From assembly GCA_003952965.2 (NCBI GenBank), contig CM025856.1, positions 20,367,351-20,431,350 of the forward strand: a stretch of DNA of 64,000 nucleotides, read 5' to 3'. The notes under the pieces were generated by a model. That model was not told the DNA's origin, did not search any database, and saw only the letters and a list, made by a program, of their open reading frames with translations. The first letter of the stretch is position 1, and each line of letters opens with the position of its first letter. This DNA comes from Morella rubra. Its lineage: Eukaryota; Streptophyta; Magnoliopsida; Fagales; Myricaceae. The position numbers and the translations under genes are program-made. This document shows positions 12,248 through 25,198 of the stretch, in pieces.

Positions 12248-15200
12248 ATGGAAGTGAGTTCTGGGTTGGTGGCAGGTTCTCACAACCGGAATGAACTCGT
12301 CGTCATCCGCCGTGAGGGCGAATCCGCTGTAAGCTCCTCTTACTTTCTTAGTTTACAACTAATCTTCCATTTCCGCCTTCTTCTTCTTGTGTATTATCTT
12401 TTAATCTACATTGACTGTTTTTATTCGCTGTGCTGCTCATTGAGTTGAAATATAGATAGATAGATAGATAGATAGATAGTTAAGATAGACTTTCGGTTTC
12501 GGTGGTGCAGCCGAAGCCGCGGGAGTTAAGTGGGCAAATATGCCAGATATGCGGAGACGATGTGGGACTAACTGTGGACGGAGAGCTGTTCGTGGCCTGC
12601 AACGAGTGTGCTTTTCCCATCTGTAGAACTTGCTACGAGTATGAACGCAGAGAAGGAAACCAACTCTGCCCTCAATGCAAAACCAGATTCAAGCGTCTTA
12701 AGGGTTCGTTCTCGCTCTCGAAAATTAGCAGCTGCTTGTTATTTTTCTATGATTCTACATAAAGCAATCAATCGAACTTGTTTTTGTTTAATGAACGCCG
12801 TAAATTACAGGGTGTGCTAGAGTCCAGGGCGACGAAGAGGAAGATGATACCGATGACCTCGAGAATGAATTCAATTTCGATCCCACTAAGCACGATGCGC
12901 ACCACGCTCTTTCTGCCGATGCAATGCTTTACTATGGCCGTGGCTCTGACTCCGATCTCCCTCACGTCCTTCATCCTACGGCTACAACCCAAGTTCCCCT
13001 CCTCACTAACGGTCAAATGGTACCCCTCACTAGTGCATATCCCTTCCCGTCCTTCTTCATTCATCTAACTCTTAATTGCTTCTCACAGTTTTGCATTTTT
13101 TAACTAATCATTCATCTATTTGATGACTTACTGGGCTTGGGTTTTCCTTCTATGCTCTGCGTCCATGCTCTAATGCTTGCAGAGTTGTCGGTGCAGGTTG
13201 ATGACATTCCTCCTGAACAACATGCTTTGGTCCCTTCATATGGAGGGGGTGCTGGTGGAGGCAGAAGGATCCACCCTCTTCCTTTCTCAGATCCTGCCCT
13301 TCCAGGTTTATTTCCAACTAGCTTTACTCTCACATAACTTTAACCTTTTCTCGAATACTACCATTAGCTGCTAGTTCAGCTACCGTATATCGGCTCCTGG
13401 ATTGTTGACTTGTTTCGTTGACTTAAAACTTGAACATCCGTCACGAGTTTTCTTCCCAATTGGCAGTGCAACCCAGATCCATGGATCCTTCCAAAGACTT
13501 GGCTGCTTATGGCTATGGCAGTGTGGCTTGGAAGGAAAGGATGGAGAACTGGAAGCAAAAACAAGAAAAGTTGCAGATGATGAAGAGTGAAAATTCCGGC
13601 AAAGATTGGGACTATGATGGGGATGGCCCAAATCTTCCACTGTATGTGACCCCTATCTGTGCTTCTTTCCGATGCAATTAAATGGAATTAACATTTCTTT
13701 TATAGTCACTTGGGCCATGAGTTTTCTGCCTATACACTATTATGCTCTAAGCCTCCCACTAAATTTTGAGATGCTGATGTTTTTAAAGTTCAATTCTGAT
13801 GGTTAAAATGGCTGCATCACTGTTAAACGCTTCTTTAAATAGTGAAGACTCTAGTGATTGCTAGTCGTGGGGAAGTAATGATTTGTTGCTTATGGATCAG
13901 AATGGATGAGGCAAGGCAACCATTGTCTAGAAAGCTACCTATCCCATCAAGCCAAATCAACCCTTACCGGATGGTCATCATAATTCGACTTGTGGTTCTT
14001 GGATTCTTCTTCCATTATCGAGTCACGCATCCTGTAAATGATGCATACGCATTGTGGCTTATATCTGTAATATGTGAGATTTGGTTTGCACTTTCGTGGA
14101 TTCTCGATCAATTCCCGAAGTGGCTACCTATTGACAGGGAAACTTATCTTGACAGGTTGTCCCTTAGGTAAGAAAAAACGACCAGTTTCTACTCATACAA
14201 TTGTGACTATGGTCCAAATTTGGCACATATTTACGTCCCTTGTGACTTTTCCTTGTTGTCAGGTATGAGAAAGAAGGACAACCTTCTCAACTTTCTCCAG
14301 TGGACATATTTGTGAGTACTGTTGATCCATTGAAAGAACCTCCTCTGGTGACTGCAAACACGGTTCTTTCCATCCTTGCAGTGGACTACCCAGTTGACAA
14401 GATCTCATGTTATGTTTCCGATGATGGTGCTGCTATGCTGACATTTGAGGCACTGTCAGAAACATCCGAGTTTGCAAAGAAGTGGGTCCCTTTCTGTAAG
14501 AAGTTCAACATTGAGCCACGGGCACCAGAATTCTATTTTGCTCAAAAGATGGATTACCTCAGAGATAAGGTACTGCCATCATTTGTGAAGGAGCGGAGAG
14601 CAATGAAGGTAATAAGTTGCAATGCCTTGAGGTTATGCCGTTACTGCTTGTCAAATATATGTTTAACCTTTTAGTCATTCATATTGTAGAGGGAGTATGA
14701 AGAGTTTAAAGTTCGAGTCAATGCTTTGGTTGCCAAGGCCCAAAAGGTCCCAGAAGAAGGGTGGACGATGCAGGATGGGACTCTATGGCCTGGAAATGAC
14801 GTCCGGGATCATCCTGGAATGATTCAGGTACATGAATTTTGGATTTCATTTCATATACTTCTCTTTATGACTCATTCTGCTTTGAAAAATACATGTCTGC
14901 AATCCTTCATAGGTATTTCTTGGCCAAAGTGGAGGGCATGACACTGACGGAAACGAATTACCACGCCTGGTGTATGTTTCTAGAGAAAAGAGACCTGGGT
15001 TTAATCACCACAAAAAGGCTGGAGCAATGAATGCTTTGGTAAGTATCTTGAAAGAAAGTATTTTCTGTACCCATGCACCTTCTGGCCAACATGTTGCATG
15101 ATTACAATTTGATCTTGATTTGTCAAACAGGTCAGAGTCTCTGCCGTGCTGACAAATGCTCCTTATCTGTTGAACTTGGACTGTGATCACTACATCAATA

Positions 15201-17398
15201 ATAGTAAAGCTCTTCGAGAATCCATGTGTTTCATGATGGATCCATTGCTAGGAAAGAGGGTGTGCTATGTGCAGTTTCCACAGAGGTTCGATGGTATCGA
15301 CAGGCATGACCGATATGCTAACCGAAACACTATATTCTTTGATGTGAGCATTCACTTTTATAAAGATTCCTACCGATTCATTTCTTCTGCAGTTTTAACA
15401 TGTAAGCACACACTCTAGTCTGTGTTCATCTACTTATCTGGAAACTAATACACTAGTCCTTAATGCCAGATCAACATGAAAGGTTTGGATGGGATCCAAG
15501 GACCTATATATGTTGGAACAGGATGTGTCTTCAGAAGGCAAGCATTCTATGGTTTCGATGCTCCGAAAGTGAAGAAGCCACCAACCAGAACTTGTAATTG
15601 TTTGCCGAAGTGGTGCTGTTGTGGCTGTTGTTGTTCTGGAAAAAGGAAGAAGAAGAAGACTAACAAACCTAAATCGGAGTTGAAGAAGAAAAACTCTAAG
15701 ATGGGAGCATCTGCACCTGTGTGCGCTTTGGAGGGCATTGAAGAGGGAATTGAAGGTAATTTAGCTTATTAAACACTTTTCCGCCCAGTGCCTATTGCAT
15801 GGTGTTTTTAGTGCCGGTAGAGAACATTACCAATTTACCAGTCCGTGTTGCTTGAGCTTTATCAAAATGCTTTTCCTGATTCTAGGTTTGAAACCAAAGA
15901 ACAATCCCTTATCTGTTCCATATTCTGTTTTTCTCAAGAGTGAGGTCTTCTATGGATGTGTTGGAAAAGTTGTATATGCAAGAACCTACTTTGTTTGAGG
16001 GTCAGATTAATTACCTTGTTATTGTCTATCAGCCTCAATATCATGTTATATATAACTGGGAAGAGCTTGTTGCAGGAGTTGAAGGTGAAAATTTTAGTCT
16101 GGTGTCTCAGGAGAAATTGGAAAAGAAGTTTGGACAATCTTCTGTGTTTGTTGCATCTACTCTGCTAGAGGATGGCGGGACACTAAAAAGTACTAGCCCA
16201 GCATCTCTGCTTAAAGAAGCTATCCATGTCATTAGCTGTGGCTACGAAGACAAAACCGAATGGGGAAAAGAGGTAACTGCAAAGTTTGGATTCGTGTACT
16301 TGCATCTTCTCTTGACACTATCCTTTTTGGTCTTTGAATTTGTCTGAGCTAAGATTTTCTTGCAATCCAGGTTGGCTGGATCTATGGTTCAGTTACAGAG
16401 GATATATTGACGGGTTTTAAAATGCACTGCCATGGGTGGCGATCAATATATTGCATCCCTCACAGGCCTGCATTTAAAGGATCTGCTCCCATTAATCTCT
16501 CTGATCGTCTGCATCAAGTCCTCCGATGGGCTCTTGGGTCTGTTGAAATATTTCTGAGCAGGCACTGTCCTCTCTGGTATGGGTATGGAGGGGGCCTGAA
16601 GTGGTTAGAGCGTCTGTCTTACATAAATGCTACTGTATATCCATGGACTTCGATTCCTTTACTAGCATACTGTACTCTACCCGCTGTGTGCTTGCTCACA
16701 GGGAAATTCATCACTCCTGAGGTAGGAATTTTATTAAAACGTTAGATGACATAAATTTGAAAAATGTATGCAGTCAATTTAATAGTTTTTTGTGTGTTTT
16801 TTTCGTATTGCAGCTCACCAACGTTGCTAGCTTGTGGTTTCTATCTCTTTTCATTTGTATCTTTACGACAAGTATACTGGAAATGAGATGGAGTGGAGTT
16901 GGTATTGATGAGTGGTGGAGAAACGAGCAGTTTTGGGTGATTGGAGGTGTTTCAGCACATTTATTTGCTGTGTTCCAGGGGCTCTTAAAGGTTTTAGCTG
17001 GAGTCGATACAAACTTCACTGTAACATCAAAAGCAGGGGATGACGACGCCTTCGCAGAGCTTTATGCGTTTAAGTGGACCACTTTGCTCATACCACCAAC
17101 AACACTGCTAATAATAAACCTGATTGGAGTGGTTGCTGGTGTCTCCAATGCAATAAATAACGGGTACGAGTCTTGGGGGCCTCTGTTTGGTAAGCTCTTC
17201 TTCGCCTTCTGGGTGATTGTTCATCTCTATCCTTTCCTAAAGGGTCTGCTGGGTAGGCAGAACAGGACTCCCACCATTATTATTGTCTGGTCGATTTTGC
17301 TTGCTTCCATCTTCTCCCTTCTGTGGGTTCGGGTCGATCCCTTCTTGGCCAAGTCAGATGGTCCGGTTCTAGAAGAATGTGGATTGGACTGTACCTAG
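12248..17398 (+). CDS. CESA6-like: Cellulose synthase A catalytic subunit, CESA6 clade
   Basis: GT2 enzyme that polymerises UDP-glucose into beta-1,4-glucan within the plasma-membrane rosette. Fourteen exons: 12248-12328, 12511-12703, 12811-13019, 13197-13305, 13467-13641, 13901-14167, 14263-14608, 14690-14827, 14913-15038, 15131-15343, 15470-15755, 16076-16272, 16371-16721, 16814-17398. They sum to 3276 nt (1091 aa plus stop), the usual CESA6-group size. RING-type zinc finger: C38, C41, C57, C60, C65, C68, C80, C83. Catalytic set: D398/D399 in VSDDG, DCD at 565-567, TED at 789-791, QVLRW at 829-833. A Cys/Lys-rich class-specific region lies near residues 650-690 ([14 protein letters not shown], then GKRKKKK). 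There are two N-terminal and about six C-terminal membrane segments. The start [16 protein letters not shown] and end ECGLDC fit the CESA2/5/6/9 primary-wall clade. All catalytic residues are present, so the gene looks functional. Confidence 0.97.
12453..12479 (+). repeat. (GATA)n microsatellite in CESA intron 1
   Basis: About six to seven GATA units lie in the 182-bp first coding intron, about 30 bp before the exon 2 acceptor. This is a likely length-polymorphic marker. Confidence 0.85.
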
Positions 17399-17880
17399 CA
17401 GCTGTGAAACATGAATTTTATTGTTCTAGAAGATGGGTCCATGTGTAGATTCATAGATATTTATTGTTCTGTTGATGATACAAACCTGAAGAATGGTGGG
17501 TGTGATGGGGTCTGCGAGCTCTAAGATTAATTGCGTGTATGGGCGTGGAAACCTCGTTTCAACTCCTCGTTCCTTCTCTTTTGGTGGAGGAAAATACAAA
17601 CGAGTCAAAGGTGAGCTGGGTGCTGTCTGTAAGCTTTTATTTGTCGGTGGTGGGAGACTGTTGGGAACGGCTACAACAGATCCACTTTGATTCTTTATTA
17701 GTTTGATTTATACGGGAAGAGGAGGTGGGATTATTCACACAAACAACTGCTGTCGGTTACTTTTGTCACATGTGCTGTTCCCGCCCCCCCTCCGTCTCTC
17801 GCCTGTCCACTATTTGATTCACAATAAAGGTGGCCATGTCCTGCTTTTCTTGTAACTACGAGGCAAAGCTCTGCGACAGT
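17399..17880 (+). terminator. CESA 3' UTR and probable polyadenylation region
   Basis: Downstream of the TAG stop the sequence is T/G-rich and noncoding. An AATAAA signal occurs at 17822-17828 (CACAATAAAGG), followed by TGTAACTACG and T-rich DNA. The end of the transcript near 17850 is inferred. Confidence 0.45.
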
Positions 17881-20030
17881 GCTAAAATGCTAGGGCTTAT
17901 TTGTTTGCCCTTTTATGTTTCTGTTGCCACTGAATGTGCTATATAGTATTTTATTGCATGAAGAGTTGTAAGAAAAACTGAAAAAGTTTCGTTTGTGTTC
18001 AATTAATGTATCAGATACCGTTGTTGTGGGTTCAATGGATTTGAAAGCAAAAAGTTGCTGTGCTGATTCATTAACATATTTACCTAGGAAAATCTCACAG
18101 AAGATCATATATTTTGACCTTCCAGAAGAAAATCGATCATCTTTCCTATGCCTGTCGCCAATCTTGAAACGTGCTTCAACTATGACAAATGGAAAAGAGA
18201 AACCACGCTCAGGGAATTTGCACATCAGTGGCTACTATTCCTTGCGGATAAGGTAGAATCCGAATACAAAGATGCTATGTGCTTCTGCCTTGAGATCCAA
18301 GACTTGAGCAGGCCTATAATCTAACATCTGAAGTTTTGTAGAGAACGTTTAATTCGCTCATTGCTCTTATTAATCATCAAAAACCTGATTCCGTCCAGTT
18401 AAGAGTATAGTTTAGTTGATATGGACATCAAATTTTATTTGGGTAAATCCCAGATCTGTGACTGAGTTCCAAATCCGCAGCCTCGAGTCTAAAACGATTA
18501 GGTCTGGTTCTTTCACTAGCTTGACACCTTACGTTTGAATTTGGTTGGAAATGATGAATTCACCACGTTTAATTGAATGGTGAAGAGCTTAGTCAGACTT
18601 TTACCGCAGGCATGTTTGAATCCACCGAGATTCCCGTCACTGGGCATCTCAAATGAATGTTCCCATATAATACCGACGGGACAAGGAAAGCATTTTCCAC
18701 GCGAGTGTTTCAAAGCCGACAAAACAGAACAAAAGAAAGAAGGAAAAAGAAACCAAAGTGCCAATGACAGCGGAGTCCAACACCGACAAAACAGAACAAA
18801 AGGAAGGCAGGAAAAAGAAACCAAGAGGCAAGAGCTAATGACAGCGGAGCCCAAACCCCCCCTCCCCCAGAAAAAAAAAAAAAGCTGTAGAATGCAAATA
18901 ACGTAGAAATGCAAGTAGTCATACGTGCTTGTGCATTCACAAGGAAAAAAAACAGAGTTGCACAGATGCAACAGGTCGGATGCACACCATAATTTGTCCA
19001 CCACTCTTCAGGTCAGGGCTCCGTCCAACGTCTCCATATGGAACCCTAACCCACCTGAACACAGCTCCTAATTGACCTAGCCACTTTCTTGGGTCCGTTC
19101 TGCAGACTATACTAATTCGAGAGAGAATATAATTTTCACGACAAATGGAAAGCCTTCTAAGGCTCTCAGGAATACAAAATGCTCTTAGCGTCTCCCGAGT
19201 TCCTGCCCAGTTAAAGAGAAGACTAACACACCAACCCATCAATCAAACCAAAATTGATCAAACTCCTGGAAGTTTGACTTCATGAGGTGGTCAATGGCCA
19301 AATTTTGTCCAGGAGCTCCATCATTTTGGCAATTGGAATGTGACCAAACACTAACCTGACAATCAATGCACAACCCTTCAAACAACCATCAAGCCAGCTT
19401 AAAAGGATCTCAAAAAGGGAGGACGAGGCTTGTGTTCTAAGAGGTTTCAAAACATTGGCGTAAACAGAAGAGTCCCATATCATGCAGATCTAATAAAGCA
19501 TTACCCTACCCAAGTTCAATCAAGGAATTTGAACAGGAAATAGGTGAGATGCAGCCCGACATGCAAAATCATTTTGCTAAAGAGATCAAAGAAAAGGAAA
19601 TAAATACAAAATTGACTTGAATAAAGAAACAGACAAACTTGTCTGATCAGCAGTAGCATTCGCCAAATAAAACTTAGATGTTTCACATCCGAAATGACTT
19701 TTGGTATGAAAAACACATTATATGACAGACAGTACTCAACAACAAACATAGTGGGCAGATAAAATAATTTGGAAAATAAATTTTCAAAAAGACAAGAGGA
19801 TCTAGATCCCAAACCTGTATTTGTTAAAATTGTACTGATCCACAAGATGACACACCTTCGGGCATCCAAGGGTTGAAAAATCATGTATAACACAAAAAGA
19901 GACGACCATCTGCATCATGGTTGCCTAATAGTTCCAGCATTGACTGATTTCTGACAATGGAATTCTCTTTATTCATCAATAACTCTTCCATCGATCATCA
20001 CCTATACACCTAATCTGCTCCTTCTAATCA
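17881..20030. other. Intergenic DNA between CESA and the UVR coiled-coil gene
   Basis: No gene recognised on either strand. Open frames in 18516-19242 on the minus strand are composition-driven. The part nearest 20030 is probably the 3' UTR of the minus-strand gene that ends there. It contains a two-copy 67-bp tandem repeat, listed separately. Confidence 0.5.
18716..18857. repeat. Two-copy tandem repeat, period 67 bp
   Basis: CCGACAAAACAGAACAAAAG begins at 18716 and again at 18783. Each copy continues through a purine-rich GGAAAAAGAAACCAA stretch to AATGACAGCGGAG. The copies differ by a few substitutions and small length changes. A homopurine-rich A run follows. Confidence 0.85.
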
Positions 20031-23000
20031 TCACGGTTCGGAAAGAGAAACAGCAGCTGCCAGTTCGGCTAACTGCTTCCTCCCAAGACTAGATACAAGT
20101 TCCATGGAGATGAAGTGTCTTGGTACGTTTTCAAACTCTTCCACCTTCAAATTGTAGATTGGTTGAAGCTTTTTAGCTTCCAAGTCTGCTGCTTCGGCCT
20201 CAGCAAGTAGAAGATTAGCTTCTTCAAGGTCACCCAACTCTAGAGTAGCTATTCTTTCTGCTGTTGCAGCACCAGCAATTAAAAGCAACCTCTGGAATCT
20301 AGCCATTGCTACCTCTTTTTCCTTTGATAGGATCAAGGACTCAGTCTCCTGCAACCTGCTAACAGTTTCTTCAATCTCTTCCTCGAGCTTCTCAAGCTCT
20401 GAGATGGCTCTTTCCATTTGAATCTGTATGCCTTCCTTTTCAACACTTGATGACTTTGCCTCAGCAGCTATCCGTGCAGCTTCCTTAAAATTTCTTGCAG
20501 AAGCAGCAACTTTCTTTTCTGCTTCCAGTTCTGGGACTCTTTTGTCAATAAAAAGAATCCGCTGCTTTAAGGATGCTATATCTTGCTGGATGTTTGACTT
20601 TCTTGAAGATAGTTCCTAAAGACAGAGCAAAAGCGATCTGTTCAATAAATGAGATTCCAAAATGGGGAAAGTGGGTAGCGGGTGAAAAAGAAGACTGAGG
20701 ATTAAGTGGTCTGGCAGATGTTCACACATCAGCAAACTGATAAATGACAATCTGCCACTCCTGATGCTCTGGCAAATGTACAAGCACAACACCAGCTCCC
20801 GCTAAAACAAGATGGTTGAAAGAGAAAGAAAGAAACAGAGGAAAGAAAGAACGAAACAACTAAGCCCAAAAATTGCAATACTCATCTGGGCCAAATTTTG
20901 ACATAGACTATAGACCACAAAATTTATGAAAAAGTCGACAAGATGAAACAATGCTTCCTCACTATAAGAGCCACACCTTGTCTGATATATAACAACCACA
21001 GTGAATCTTAGACAGTATACACTTCTTAGTGCATAGGAATTCCATGTAAAGGATGTGGAGGTTTTGTCTAGCTACAATGATGACTTGAGGAAACAGTTTA
21101 TCCCCTTCTTGAATTTCTTTTTCCTGTTAAGTACTTGATGATTGTTTTACTTTACCTGAAATCCCAGTTTCTTCAACAGCCGGGTAAGTTCTTGACAAAA
21201 GGCAAAAGAAATATTATTAGGCATCTGTTCAGTTAGATATGACCATTTGAAGGCATTTAACAATACTCTGCTTATTCAAGCAAAGGTTGCTTTGTAAACC
21301 AATGATGACTGGGGATAAGAGTTTTACATCTTAGGAATCTAAGGTCTCAAAAGCTGTTGACATTTCATTATTTTTGTATGCAGAGCCAGAACAAAAGAAA
21401 TCTAAGAGTAAGCCCATAAGGAAGTTAGCCAGCAAAATTAACCTGTAGGGAAGCTCTTGCAGTGGATACTTCCTTTTGGAGGATTTGGACATCCTCAGAA
21501 AGCTTCTCCTCAGACTTTGCAAGCCTCAGTTTATCTTCCTGAGACTTCAAAATGGAGGACACCAGACTTTTTCTCAGCCCAACAACTTCCCGGTGCCTTT
21601 TTGCTTCCTCTGCAGAAACCCTGGCAAATTCTCTCAGCTTAGCACCTTTTTCTTCTTCCTGGACAGAGAACTTTTCAATTTCCTTCTCTTTCACCGATAG
21701 GGCTTCACTTTCCAAGTTCATCTGAGAAAGACTCAACTGCAAGTTATCATACTTTGCGTCAATGTTTGATTGCATCCCCTGGAAACCCGAGACCACATCA
21801 GCAATCCTTTTATCGACTTCTTGAATGTTCGAATCATGTTCTGCAATCTCCTTCTCCTTTTGTTTTACCAAATCAAGTAGTTTTTCAAGTTCATCTGTCA
21901 GGACGTTCTTTTTCTGAAGGAGGAGTTCTTTCTCCCTCCTGTCATCTTCAATTGAATATTCAATCGAATTACTCAACACTTGTCTAGCTTCATTTATACA
22001 GTGTGATTCAATTTCAAACTCCATCTTCTTGATCTCAAAGGCTTCAATTGATGAAAGCCATTTGTCCAACTCTTTTGAAGATGATTCATGTGCTGTCTTA
22101 AAGACTAAGTCTGCATTACTTGTAGCCTCCTGCGAAGAAGAGACCCTAACAGTCAGGAAAGTTGCTATTCTAACACGAACCAAGGTTTTTAAGCATTAGA
22201 ATTTGATACTCTCTGAAACTCTCTCATGTAAATAATGGCCACAAATCCATAATGTTGCACGGTTGAGCAATGCAGAAACGATCGTAAAAACTGACACTAA
22301 GTTCAACACAAAAACAATGAGGACCGACCTTTGCGAAATCGTCTAGAAGTAAGGCGCATTGTTCCTCAGCAGCAATCTGTGCTTGGAGAGCCTCGTGCAT
22401 CATGGAACCAATAGCATCAGAGTCGGCCTCTGCATCTCTCAGGGCAGTGAGAAAAGCTTGTTTCTCCTTCTCAGCAGCGGCAAGGCTCTCGCTAACCCGC
22501 TCTGCCCTCTCAAAATCTTCGGCCTCACAAGCTTCTTCCAACTCCGCCTCCAGTTCCCTTAACTTAATGGATGATAGATTAACATTCTCGGCGGCTTTTC
22601 TTCTCCTCCTAATGGAATCCTTTCTGGCTGCAGATACGGAGGACACTAACCCCCGAGCACGATTAAGCTTCTCCGAGATTCGCTCATTGATGCGCTCGAA
22701 ATTTAACTCCGAGGAAGGACTCGCCTTTTCATTATCATCAACAACATCTTCTTCTTCTTCTCGCTCTGCTTGCTCTTCTTCTTGTGGTCGGAGTTGCTGA
22801 ACTTGTTCTGGCTCTGCTTGCTCTACTTCTTGTGGTTCCGATTTCTGAATTTGTTCGCGCTCTACTTGCTCTTCTACTCGTTGTTGTGGTTGCTCAACTT
22901 GTTCTCGCTTTACTTGCTCTTCTTCTTCTTGTGGTGGATGCTGAATTTGATCCTCGTGTTCTGTTGTTTTTTCCTCCTCTGAGAGCAAAGCATCGGCATG

Positions 23001-23486
23001 GGATCTACTCGTAGTATGAATATGATCGTCAGCGGCGTCGGAAAGTGAAAGGGGAGGGCCATCTCTCCCGTATCCGATTCTCAGGCCAGCTCGTTTTTTC
23101 TTTCTTGAAATCTGCCTCGAGATAGAAGGGATTGCTCGTAAGGTTGAAATCGAAGGAGTAGAATCAGCATCATTAGAAACCGGAGATGTATGGAATTGTG
23201 ATTGGGATTGGTTTTCAGGAGGAGTGACGATGGTGAGGTCAGAGAAGAGGTTCTCGTCAAGGGGCTGAGACGACTGATGCGAAAACGAATGTGATGAAGA
23301 TGGCGTCGACGCCGCACTCGGAGCATCATTCGGAATTGAAGGACCACGATCATCCTGACGGTCTTCTTTTCCATCTTCTTCTTTTCTTCCTTCCTGTAGC
23401 TGGTCTGCTGCCAATTGGGAAGGGTTGAATAGGACCATTCCCTCGAACAGCGAATCCATTTCTTCGCCTCTTCCACTCTCCTCCAT
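20031..23486 (-). CDS. Coiled-coil protein with two UVR-like motifs, function unknown
   Basis: Three exons on the minus strand: 23486-22329, 22129-21443 and 20615-20031, all phase 0, giving 809 aa. Residues 1-150 are Ser/Pro/Gln-rich and probably disordered, with a basic patch SRKKKRAGLRIGYGRDGPPL. An acidic Gln/Glu tract near 185-250 is built of about four 16-17-residue repeats (EEQVEREQIQ type). A UVR-like helix pair ELEEACEAEDFERAERV sits near 312-328 and a second, ASARNFKEAARIAAEAK, near 654-670. Residues 330-640 are almost all heptad-like coiled coil. The UVR motif is the UvrB/UvrC contact helix in bacteria and also occurs in plant Clp regulators and other proteins; no nuclease or helicase domain is present here. 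I do not recognise a characterised family member. The ATG at 23486 is the first ATG downstream of the putative TATA. Confidence 0.85.
22750..22960 (-). repeat. Coding minisatellite (48-51 bp units) in the UVR/coiled-coil gene
   Basis: About four in-frame units each begin with a Glu-Gln-Val/Ala-Glu/Lys-Arg/Pro-Glu-type block and repeat at 48-51 bp, visible on the plus strand as recurring GCTCTxCTTGCTCT blocks near 22762, 22813, 22859 and 22907. Units encode E/Q-rich 16-17-residue repeats and have diverged. Confidence 0.8.
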
Positions 23487-23559
23487 TTCTCTGGAAATTC
23501 CAGTTCGAGATCGCGTGCCCACACCGACTGCTACTTTTTATGTCCAACTCTTAAGCACG

Positions 23560-23670
23560 CCTGCACCCCAACTCGCTCGCCTTCCTCTACAGATTCAAGA
23601 AGAGAAGAAGGAGAAAACCGAAAACGTTAAACAATGGCCCGAATTTTATAAGCCCATTTCTCCGGCCTAC
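23560..23670 (-). promoter_or_regulatory. Promoter of the UVR/coiled-coil gene
   Basis: On the minus strand TGGGCTTATAAAATTCGGGCC-like DNA (23640-23660) combines a site II TGGGCT element with a TATA-like TTATAAAA. It lies about 155 bp before the ATG at 23486. CT-rich leader sequence follows. No upstream ATG occurs in the likely leader. Confidence 0.5.
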
Positions 23671-25190
23671 CTGTGAATTGTTTTGCTTATGACATAACAC
23701 TAACTTAATAACCCAAACCTCTCCAAGCCCCGCACTTTCCAGGCCCAATATAAATCCTGCCTGGTTCGTGCAATTGGATTTGGACCTGGGTTTGTGTTTG
23801 GGTGTAAAATTTTTAAAATTTTAATATTATAAAAAATAATTTTTTTTAAAATTATTTATTTTTATTATAATAAATATAAAAAATTTATTTAAATCAACTC
23901 TCTTTAATTTTTTTCACAAACTTTATAGTCCAAAATATCATCTTCCTTCTATTTCTTTTTCATTTTTTTTGGGTAGAAAATCGACGGTTTTGTTGTTTTT
24001 TTCTGTTTTCTTTCTAGGCAGTCTATTCACTTTATTCAAACTGGACAAAAAGGTACAGCTGGCGAAGTTCAAAGATAGGGCCCAAAGCCGGCTACAAGAT
24101 TAAACAGGCTCAAGGCCCTTTACATTCAACAAAGTGGGCTTTAAAGCCCACACGAACAGCTTGATAATTCTATCCGGATCCTAAAATTTATAGATCAAAA
24201 TCAGATCCAAATATCTGGGGACACTAACCAGGCCCAAAGGCCCAAACTTCCACGAAACGCGCAGTAACAAGCCAGCCAGGTGCAAGTGTTAGTGGGCAGT
24301 GGACATCTGGAAATCGCTCGGCAAAAAGTGGAGCAGCATGGCGGCAGATGGGTTTCATTAGTTAGTAATGATTTCGTTCCCACAAAATGTGAGCAAATCG
24401 GACGGATCTAAAGGATCAAACGTATGATTAATGCAGTCTGCAGAATAAATAATAAAGTTTTTTCTTCTTCTTCTTTCAACGCTAATTAATCAACGACGAT
24501 TGCATCACATGGGGTGGGATCGATGGGGGTGAGGATTTGTTGACGACGATAATGGCCCTTTGGAGTTTGGAATATATATATATATAACACGTACCTCTTT
24601 ACACGCTGTCGTATAGTCAGTACAGTCCAGAATGGTGATTGGGGACTTAAAGCGCTCTCACCGCCATGTTCATGGGTGAGGCCCATGAGACGGATGCCTG
24701 CGCGGGGATAATAATTGACCGCTTTGTACGCGGTTTTTAGCTGGCTTTGACTTCCGTATCAAGCTTCCTCCTCCTCCATCCCTCCCTCCTTAACTAAATC
24801 TGTACCTTCAGAGCTCACACCTTCCTCATCCCTGCGGTTTCTTCGCTAAAAAAAAAATATTCCTTGCATCGTGCATGGATCTACTTGTTTATACCAATAA
24901 TGACAGCTTATCATTCAGCTCCATAACTTGAGGCCGCAGCCTGTTCCAATCCATCGGCTCGGCTCCTTCCCCTCCCATTTCCAGGTTAGGACTTGAGACA
25001 TGATACTAGCTAGAAGGTTTGATTATTTTTCAATAAATTTAGACCAAATTATGTTAATATAATCAAGTTGGATTGGCTTGCCCCGTTTCCCCGAAGGCCA
25101 AGCCAGCCAACCGTACTCCGCGGCTCTAGCCCATTTCTTTTTTGTTGTGACCCCTTTACTTAGCCACACACCATGCAGGCAGTTCCTTCT
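23671..25190. other. Intergenic DNA
   Basis: No gene supported. The stretch 23800-23930 is a very AT-rich repeat fragment related to 7500-7690. Several GGCCCA/TGGGCC motifs cluster at 24070-24250. A (TA)n run lies at 24570-24588. Confidence 0.4.
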
Positions 25191-25198
25191 ATCTAATA

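Noticed and set aside
13177-13199. Alternative acceptor for CESA exon 4 at TGCTTGCAG|AGTT
   Set aside because: It adds 14 nt and breaks the frame; the acceptor ending at 13196 restores [12 protein letters not shown].
13112-13640. Minus-strand open frames across CESA exons 4-5
   Set aside because: They are antisense shadows of verified CESA coding exons.
18516-19242. Minus-strand frames of 90-160 codons near 18.5-19.2 kb
   Set aside because: Composition comes from the purine-rich tandem repeat and A runs read in reverse; no recognisable domain.
22359-23014. Plus-strand open frames opposite the UVR/coiled-coil gene
   Set aside because: They are leucine/serine-rich shadows of the E/Q-rich repeat on the coding strand, with no splice or homology support.
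23487-23522. Upstream start extending the UVR/coiled-coil protein by 12 residues
   Set aside because: The codon at 23522 is GTG, not ATG; the first ATG is at 23486.
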